Positions 59,357 through 64,000 of a stretch of 64,000 nt of DNA are shown piece after piece. Position 1 is the first letter of the stretch; the number at the start of each line of letters is the position of its first letter. The DNA is taken from assembly GCA_041300525.1 (NCBI GenBank), contig JBGLNJ010000001.1, forward strand, positions 930,001 to 994,000, read 5' to 3'. The notes beneath the pieces were generated by a model that had not been told where the DNA came from, did not search any database, and saw nothing but the letters and a program-made list of their open reading frames with translations. This DNA comes from JBGLNJ01 sp041300525 (GTDB taxonomy: Bacteria; Chloroflexota; Anaerolineae; Fen-1058). The translations under genes were made by a program, and so were the position numbers.

Positions 59357-60271
59357 TTACTTGACCGACTCTCCCGCTTGGCCGGCGAACGGCTTGAGCA
59401 GGTTGGTAAACTCCATCGGGAAGATGAACTTGGTCGAAGCGCCCGCGCCCAGTGACTTGAGCGCCTCAAAGTATTGCAGCGTCATGGTCTTGGAGTCAAT
59501 GTGCTCGGCCGCCTTGAAGATCGTTTCGAGCGCCACCGCGTACCCTTCGGCGCGCAACGCCTGGGCCGCCCGCTCGCCTTCCGCCTTGAGGATGGCCGAT
59601 TGCTTTTCGCCTTCCGCGCGCAGAATCGCCGCATCCTTGTCGCCCTGCGCCACCGTCACGGTGGCCGAGCGCTTGCCTTCCGATTCGGTCACCACGGCGC
59701 GGCGCGTGCGCTCCGCCGACATCTGGCGCGTCATCGCGTCCATCACGTCCTTGGGCGGGATGATCTCGCGGATCTCGACGGCCGTCACCTTGACGCCCCA
59801 GCGCTCCGTCACCTCGTCGAGCTTGGTGCGCAACTCCAGATTGATTCGCTCGCGCTCGGCCAGCACATTGTCCAGCGGGATATCGCCAATGACGGCGCGC
59901 AGCGTGGTCGTGGCGATGCCCTGTGACGCCTGGACAAAGTTGCGCACCTGGACGACGCTCTGCACCGGGTCCACGACTTTCCAGTAGATCAGAAAGTCAA
60001 TGCTGATGCCGGCGTTGTCTTTGGTGATGGATTGCTGGTGCGGGATTTCCTGCACCGTCTCGCGCAGGTCCACCATGATGGGCGTGTCCACGAGCGGGAT
60101 GACGAACACCAACCCCGGCCCGCGTTCCTTGCCGACGTACCGGCCCAGCCGCAGGACGACCAGTCGCTGGTATTCAGGCACGATGCGGATCGCCGAGAAC
60201 AGAACCACGGCGATAAACCCGATGACCAGCAGGAAAACACAGGTGCTAGTCCCTAATAGTGCTGTATTCAT
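59357..60271 (-). CDS. SPFH/Band 7 protein (stomatin/slipin-like)
   Basis: This 304-residue prohibitin-homology protein has one N-terminal membrane helix (VFLLVIGFIAVVLFSAI), then the Band 7 domain: IVPEYQRLVVLRLGRY, GPGLVFVIPLVD, RETVQEIPHQQSITKDNA and SIDFLIYWKVVDP. A coiled-coil flotillin-like segment (AQGDKDAAILRAEGEKQSAIL) and a short C-terminal end follow. It should oligomerise on the membrane as a scaffold. The downstream partner on its other side is NfeD, the classic slipin neighbour. Confidence 0.93.
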   Translation of the reverse strand: MNTALLGTSTCVFLLVIGFIAVVLFSAIRIVPEYQRLVVLRLGRYVGKERGPGLVFVIPLVDTPIMVDLRETVQEIPHQQSITKDNAGISIDFLIYWKVVDPVQSVVQVRNFVQASQGIATTTLRAVIGDIPLDNVLAERERINLELRTKLDEVTERWGVKVTAVEIREIIPPKDVMDAMTRQMSAERTRRAVVTESEGKRSATVTVAQGDKDAAILRAEGEKQSAILKAEGERAAQALRAEGYAVALETIFKAAEHIDSKTMTLQYFEALKSLGAGASTKFIFPMEFTNLLKPFAGQAGESVK

Positions 60272-60298
60272 TTTTTGCCTCCTCGTGTTGTCTACAAT

Positions 60299-60345
60299 CC
60301 TTGCAAAGGCGTGCGACCTTGGGTCGCCTGCGCCCTTGCAGGGTC
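60299..60345. repeat. Inverted repeat between the SPFH and NfeD genes
   Basis: CCTTGCAAAGGCG and GCGCCCTTGCAGG flank GCGACC-TTG-GGTCGC at 60313-60327. Confidence 0.55.
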
Positions 60346-60353
60346 AATCGAAA

Positions 60354-60968
60354 TCACTTGGCCCGCGCGACGTGCAGCTTTAGTCCTTCGATGCCCGTGA
60401 CAACGACCAAGTCGCCGGCGACCAGTGGCTCGTCAGAGATGGCGCTCCACAACTCGCTCTTGAGTTGCACCGTGCCGACCGGGGCGAGGGGCTGCTTGAC
60501 GGTCCCCCGCGCGCCGATCAACCGCTGCGGGCTGGAAAAGATCGGCAGCTTGAATGTGCGCAACGCCGCGCGCACCGCCACGGCGAAAAAGACAACCGTC
60601 GCCAGCGTGGTGAAGCCGACGACCACCAGGCTCACACCCGGCTGCGTGTCTGTGGGCTGGACCAGAAAGATCGAGCCGAGCGCGAACGACACGATGCCGC
60701 CCACCATCAGCGCGCCGTGGCTGACGATTTTGAATTCCAGCACGAACAGGACGAACGCCAGAGCGATCATGGCCGCGCCGATAAAACTGACCGGCAGTTG
60801 CGCCAGCCCGGTGACGCCCAGCACCAGCGCCACCGCCGCGACGGTTTCCGGCAGACCCGTGCCCGGCATGATGAACGCGGTGATGCCGGCCCACAGCCCG
60901 ATGATGAGCAGCAAATACGCCACGTTCGGATTAATCAGCAATTGCCAAAGCGATTGCGCAATGTCCAT
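60354..60968 (-). CDS. NfeD-family membrane protein
   Basis: This 204-residue protein has four or five hydrophobic segments (VAYLLLIIGLWAGITAFIM, MIALAFVLFVLEF, LVVVGFTTLATVVFFAV) and a C-terminal OB-fold domain (LIGARGTVKQPLAPVGTVQL, PLVAGDLVVVTGIEGLKLHV). It is the short NfeD type without the N-terminal serine protease. NfeD proteins act with SPFH partners in membrane organisation. The gene is directly upstream of the SPFH gene on the same strand. Confidence 0.9.
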   Translation of the reverse strand: MDIAQSLWQLLINPNVAYLLLIIGLWAGITAFIMPGTGLPETVAAVALVLGVTGLAQLPVSFIGAAMIALAFVLFVLEFKIVSHGALMVGGIVSFALGSIFLVQPTDTQPGVSLVVVGFTTLATVVFFAVAVRAALRTFKLPIFSSPQRLIGARGTVKQPLAPVGTVQLKSELWSAISDEPLVAGDLVVVTGIEGLKLHVARAK

Positions 60969-60985
60969 GTCACACCTTCTTTCGT

Positions 60986-61037
60986 CCCCCTCCCCTTACC
61001 CCGCCCCCGTGTAACGGGGGAGGGGTTGGGGTGGGGG
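60986..61037. repeat. C/G-rich hairpin
   Basis: CCCCCTCCCCTTACCCCGCC and GGGGGAGGGGTTGGGGTG form a long imperfect stem upstream of nfeD. It is similar in composition to 10503-10535. Confidence 0.55.
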
Positions 61038-61040
61038 TCA

Positions 61041-61856
61041 TCATCCGCGAGCGTGATAGACTTCATCCATCGAAGACACCACATCCTGAAGCTGATTGAC
61101 TTGCTCGGTGATGTCTTCGTGCAACCGCTGCGCGCGCCCGCTGTCAATGTCCTTGACGCCGACGAGCAACAGTTGCGAGTAGATGGTCCCCATGGCGGTG
61201 AGCGTGCCGTCCATCTGCAACTCGGCTTTTTGCATCATGTTTTCAAGCTGCTGCAAGTTCGCCAGTTGCGCTTTCTTGGACTCGATTGTCTGCTGCATAT
61301 GCTGGCGCACGGAGGCATCGTCTTCGACTTTGAGCTTGGCCTGCAAGATTTGAATGTCCCGTGGCACCGAGCGCGTGTCCTGGCGGATCACTTCGTCGGT
61401 CTCGTACGTGTCGAGCCGCTGCGCCAACTGGTAAAGGTTCGAGAGCCATTCGTCAATCTGGCCGGCCGCTTCGCTCAGGTGATCGCGCAGAACATTTTGG
61501 CGCGTCCGGGCGACACTTTCGGCGATGCGCCGGCGGTATTCCAACGCTTTGCCGACCCACTCGCGCGACTGGTCGTTCCGCAGCAGCTTGGGGTCAAAGT
61601 CGCGGCGCAGCAGGTCGGCCACGGCCTTGGCGTTGGCGGCGGGGTCGGTCAGGATGCTGGCCGCCAGTGCAATCCACGCGACCGCGCCGCCGATCAGGAA
61701 ACACCACCACGGCCAGCCGATCCAGCCTTCGCCAAAAAAGGCCAACACAATCGTCAGGGCGATGATGACGCCGCTCTTCCAGTCAAAGAGCGCATTTTCG
61801 ATAATCGCGCTTCGCGCCCGGCGGCGCAATTGTGCATCGGGACGCTCTTGTTTCAT
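61041..61856 (-). CDS. Membrane protein with coiled coil, function unknown
   Basis: From ATG 61856 (MKQERPDAQLRRR) the 271-residue protein has two hydrophobic segments at about 30-70 (VIIALTIVLAFFGEGWIG, CFLIGGAVAWIALAASI), then about 200 residues of helical, Gln/Leu/Glu-rich sequence likely to form coiled coils (LEYRRRIAESVARTRQ, AQLANLQQLENMMQKAELQM). It precedes nfeD and the SPFH gene on the same strand, so a membrane-scaffold partner is plausible. I do not recognise a named family. Confidence 0.65.
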   Translation of the reverse strand: MKQERPDAQLRRRARSAIIENALFDWKSGVIIALTIVLAFFGEGWIGWPWWCFLIGGAVAWIALAASILTDPAANAKAVADLLRRDFDPKLLRNDQSREWVGKALEYRRRIAESVARTRQNVLRDHLSEAAGQIDEWLSNLYQLAQRLDTYETDEVIRQDTRSVPRDIQILQAKLKVEDDASVRQHMQQTIESKKAQLANLQQLENMMQKAELQMDGTLTAMGTIYSQLLLVGVKDIDSGRAQRLHEDITEQVNQLQDVVSSMDEVYHARG

Positions 61857-61921
61857 GCGGTGCTCCGTGTGGCTCCCATTTCTAAATCTTGTAGGCTGGC
61901 CGCTTCGCGCCAATGCCAGCC

Positions 61922-61943
61922 GCTCCGCACAGGGGTGCGGAGC
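61922..61943. repeat. 9-bp perfect hairpin
   Basis: GCTCCGCAC-AGGG-GTGCGGAGC lies just beyond the stop of the TPR gene and before the next start. Confidence 0.6.
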
Positions 61944-61952
61944 TACGGAAAG

Positions 61953-63269
61953 CTATGCGCGGGTCGCGGCCAGCAAGTCCGCTAGCTCGCGCACATCCGG
62001 GTTATCCGGCGCGAGCCGCTGCGCGTCACGCAACGCAGACTGGGCACGCTCGTAGCGCTTGAGCTTGGCATAGGCTGTGACCAGCGCCAGATGATACGTC
62101 ACATTGCTAGGCGCGCCGGCCGTCGCGCGCCGAAAGTGCACCACTGCCGCCGCCCACATCTTTTTCCGCGCATACTCGCGCCCGCGCTGATAAAACGCCG
62201 AATGGGTGTGGATACCCTTGTCCGGCGCGCACCAGTAGCGCTCGTGCTCCATCGCAAAATCGTCTTCGATACGGAACAAGAGAAACAACGGCAATATCGA
62301 AGCGCCCACGCCTACCCAGCCTCCCAGTCCGGGGCGCACCGCCAATTGCGCCATGGACATCAGAATGTTAAGGCCCGCGATTCCGACCAGGAACCAGTAG
62401 AACGGCTGCCAGCGCAAATACAGCATCACGAGTTGGACGAATTGCGCCGCCATGCTGATCGCAAACGCCCAGAACGCCCATAGCGGCAGCCATTTGAAAA
62501 CGGTCGCAGCAACGTCGGGCGGCGCTATTCGGATGCCAACGTACAAACCTAGAAACTGTTCCGGCGTCAGTTGCCCGGACGCGACCATTCGCCCCAACCC
62601 AATCGTCAACCAACCGACAAACAAGTTCACGCCCCATAACATACTGAACAACACACACCCCAACAAGAACCAGAACGTGATGGAGCCGCCTGGGTTCTTG
62701 CGAGAGTGCTTCCAGAGCACGCCGTGGCACGCTGGACATTTTTTGTCTTTCGGCTGCGTCGGCGCGGCGCAATACGGGCACAGCGTCTCGTCGTTGAACT
62801 CACTCAAAGCTGCGTTGACCTCATCCTGCGATGGCGGCGGTCCGGCCTCCACCCAGGCGTCCGGGCTTTCGGAAACGCGAGACGCTTTCGGCTCGGCGAC
62901 GAGTGGCTCCGGTTCCGGCGATCGGGGCCGCAAGATGGCCTGCGCCGGAGTGAGCGACGGCGCGCTCGACGCGGGCAGGTCTGAAATCAACGGCGGCGCG
63001 TACACAAAAGACGCCGCCGCTTTTTGCTCGCGCACCCGCTCCAACCCCTTGCGCGCCGCCTGATTTTCGGGATCGAGCGCCAGCGCATTTTCCAGGCACA
63101 CCTCGCGGTCGTCCAGGCTTTCGACCGCGTCTGAGAGCCACAACCAGGCCGTCAGGTTGTGTTCGTCCTGCTCGACCACGCGCGTCAACAGGTTGCGCGC
63201 GGTCTCTTTCTGTCCCATCTTGGCCGCCGCAATGCCTTGTCTCAGTAAATACGCTGGCCCGCTCTCCAC
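61953..63269 (-). CDS. TPR and zinc-ribbon membrane protein
   Basis: This 438-residue protein begins with two TPR-like units (YLLRQGIAAAKMGQKETARNLL, LTAWLWLSDAVESLDDREVC), then a Pro/Ser-rich linker, a zinc ribbon (LCPYCAAPTQPKDKKCPACH), four or five membrane helices (about 205-345) and a further TPR unit at the C-terminus (AFYQRGREYARKKMWAAAVVHF, VTAYAKLKRYERAQSALRDA). The layout suggests a membrane-tethered scaffold. It follows the VWA gene. Specific function is unknown. Confidence 0.78.
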   Translation of the reverse strand: MESGPAYLLRQGIAAAKMGQKETARNLLTRVVEQDEHNLTAWLWLSDAVESLDDREVCLENALALDPENQAARKGLERVREQKAAASFVYAPPLISDLPASSAPSLTPAQAILRPRSPEPEPLVAEPKASRVSESPDAWVEAGPPPSQDEVNAALSEFNDETLCPYCAAPTQPKDKKCPACHGVLWKHSRKNPGGSITFWFLLGCVLFSMLWGVNLFVGWLTIGLGRMVASGQLTPEQFLGLYVGIRIAPPDVAATVFKWLPLWAFWAFAISMAAQFVQLVMLYLRWQPFYWFLVGIAGLNILMSMAQLAVRPGLGGWVGVGASILPLFLLFRIEDDFAMEHERYWCAPDKGIHTHSAFYQRGREYARKKMWAAAVVHFRRATAGAPSNVTYHLALVTAYAKLKRYERAQSALRDAQRLAPDNPDVRELADLLAATRA

Positions 63270-63295
63270 GCCTCACCCTTCTTGCTGTGGCTGAC

Positions 63296-63313
63296 GCATA
63301 GGGATGCCGCCCT
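63296..63313. repeat. 18-base 3'-end repeat, copy 2
   Basis: GCATAGGGATGCCGCCCT lies immediately beyond the stop of the VWA gene and matches 32238-32255 at 17 of 18 positions. Both copies directly follow minus-strand stop codons. Confidence 0.55.
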
Positions 63314-64000
63314 TTAGAAATACGTCGAGAGAATCTTGTAGAGCTGCTTGATCGTCTCGAGGTTGCCCTCGCGCACCTGTCCACCCGTCGAATCCGAAAG
63401 CGACTTGAGCGTGTTCCAGTCGGCGTCCTTGCCATAGCCGATGGCAAACACCACCACCGGCACGCCGGCCTGGTTTGAATCGCGCATATAACTCGTCAAG
63501 GTCTTGAGCGAGATTTTGGAATTGTTCTCCAGCCCGTCCGTCATCACGACGATGGCGTTGATGCGGCCCTTGTCGTTCAGCTTTTGCAACTGACCGTAAG
63601 CGGCTTTGACCGCGTCCAGCATCGCCGTGTTGCCGCCCGACTTGATCGAGCTGATCGTCGAGTACAAGGCCTGGCGGTTCGTGCGCAGCTCTTGAGGCGG
63701 GAGCGTGTTATAGACCTCGCTGGAGAACAGCACCATCCCCACGCGCTCTTGATCGTTTTGAATCTGGTCCACGAAAATCTTGAGCGCATCCCTGACGTTG
63801 TTGATCTTGTCGCCGGCCATGCTCCCGGACGTGTCCACCACGAGCATGACGTTGGTGCGCCGCTTGGTGAGCAGCCACGTTTCCTTTACCGTGTCCAGAA
63901 CATTTGGCGCGGGCACTTGGAGCGAGGTCTTGGGTTGCGTTGGATCCACGCCATTATCGGCGCGGATGAGCGAGCCGGCTGCGTTGATTGGGATGCTCAG
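63314..64000 (-). CDS. VWA-domain protein, C-terminal part (5' end outside window)
   Basis: The frame is open to the window edge, and a GTG at 63949 lies inside a run of coding sequence (SIPINAAGSLIRADNG then VDPTQPKTSL), so it is not the true start. The von Willebrand A domain has the metal-ion site DTSGSMAGDKI, Thr in SGGNTAMLDA and Asp in VVMTDGLENNS. Similar Chloroflexota proteins carry an upstream solute-binding-like half, which the visible N-terminal linker fits. It is first in line with the TPR gene. Confidence 0.88.
   Translation of the reverse strand: MSIPINAAGSLIRADNGVDPTQPKTSLQVPAPNVLDTVKETWLLTKRRTNVMLVVDTSGSMAGDKINNVRDALKIFVDQIQNDQERVGMVLFSSEVYNTLPPQELRTNRQALYSTISSIKSGGNTAMLDAVKAAYGQLQKLNDKGRINAIVVMTDGLENNSKISLKTLTSYMRDSNQAGVPVVVFAIGYGKDADWNTLKSLSDSTGGQVREGNLETIKQLYKILSTYF

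Noticed and set aside
1..64000. tRNA, rRNA or CRISPR loci
   Set aside because: Reading both strands for conserved tRNA arms, rRNA blocks and regularly spaced repeats gave no candidate I could support.

Overview
The window reads as a high-GC chromosomal stretch from a Chloroflexota (Anaerolineae-like) bacterium. This rests on protein style, not on a marker gene: surface proteins with VYLPLVRR/FLPVVLRN-type motifs next to PT-rich linkers, membrane glycosyltransferases carrying a beta domain with a conserved TLYW motif, several LPxxG-tailed or lipobox proteins with PTPTP spacers, and many short dispersed inverted repeats between genes. No tRNA, rRNA or CRISPR array was seen.

Layout. 1-4.3 kb: housekeeping block pyrH (partial)-frr-uppS-cdsA, then rho behind its own strong promoter and a leader with a tiny Cys-rich reading frame. 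4.5-13.8 kb: surface-sugar locus (truncated beta-domain protein, two membrane glycosyltransferases, an SDR, a DegT aminotransferase, a secreted LPLV-motif protein). 13.8-15.6 kb, minus strand: hydrolase, PAS protein and a response regulator without its DNA-binding domain. 15.9-23.1 kb: MacB/LolD-type ABC exporter with two ATPases, one double-FtsX permease and two HlyD-like lipoproteins, then a tandem DUF7282-like protein. 23.4-30.6 kb: patatin, radical SAM protein, broken sugar-binding protein, an HTH/pseudo-kinase/receiver protein, a hybrid histidine kinase and a response-regulator remnant interrupted by a small transposable element. 30.7-36.2 kb, minus strand: xylulokinase-like kinase, Gfo/Idh dehydrogenase, UbiD-like decarboxylase and a GH13 enzyme lacking its N-terminus. 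36.2-46.7 kb, minus strand: surface glycan locus (GH-like chimera, propeller-GH39 fusion, propeller, two LPxTG-type proteins around a glycosyltransferase, DUF4012, DUF2723, fragment of a WcaJ-type sugar transferase). 46.7-64 kb: truncated cytidine deaminase, GlmU, DUF4349 lipoprotein, phosphoesterase, tsaE-tsaB-rimI, zinc-ribbon protein, family-4-type uracil-DNA glycosylase, Wzz-like protein, DinG-like helicase, LivK-like binding protein, SPFH-NfeD pair, TPR protein and a VWA protein running off the end.

Two results stand out. First, a 152-bp element at 30375-30526 has GTAA-starting terminal inverted repeats and an exact 8-bp target duplication, as expected of an IS66-type MITE. Removing it and one duplication restores the response-regulator frame. 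Second, five places where genes are broken and abutted (about 4.63, 15.14, 25.68, 36.20 and 46.68 kb) lie almost exactly 10.5 kb apart. That spacing is not expected from biology, so those junctions, including a foreign-looking 230-bp segment at 36.2-36.4 kb, should be treated as possible assembly joins until reads confirm them.

The surface-glycan genes (membrane glycosyltransferases, WcaJ-type transferase, Wzz-like protein, sugar-modifying enzymes, anchored and secreted proteins) suggest that building and displaying envelope polysaccharide is a main theme. Regulatory sites were called by eye and starts were chosen from Shine-Dalgarno spacing.
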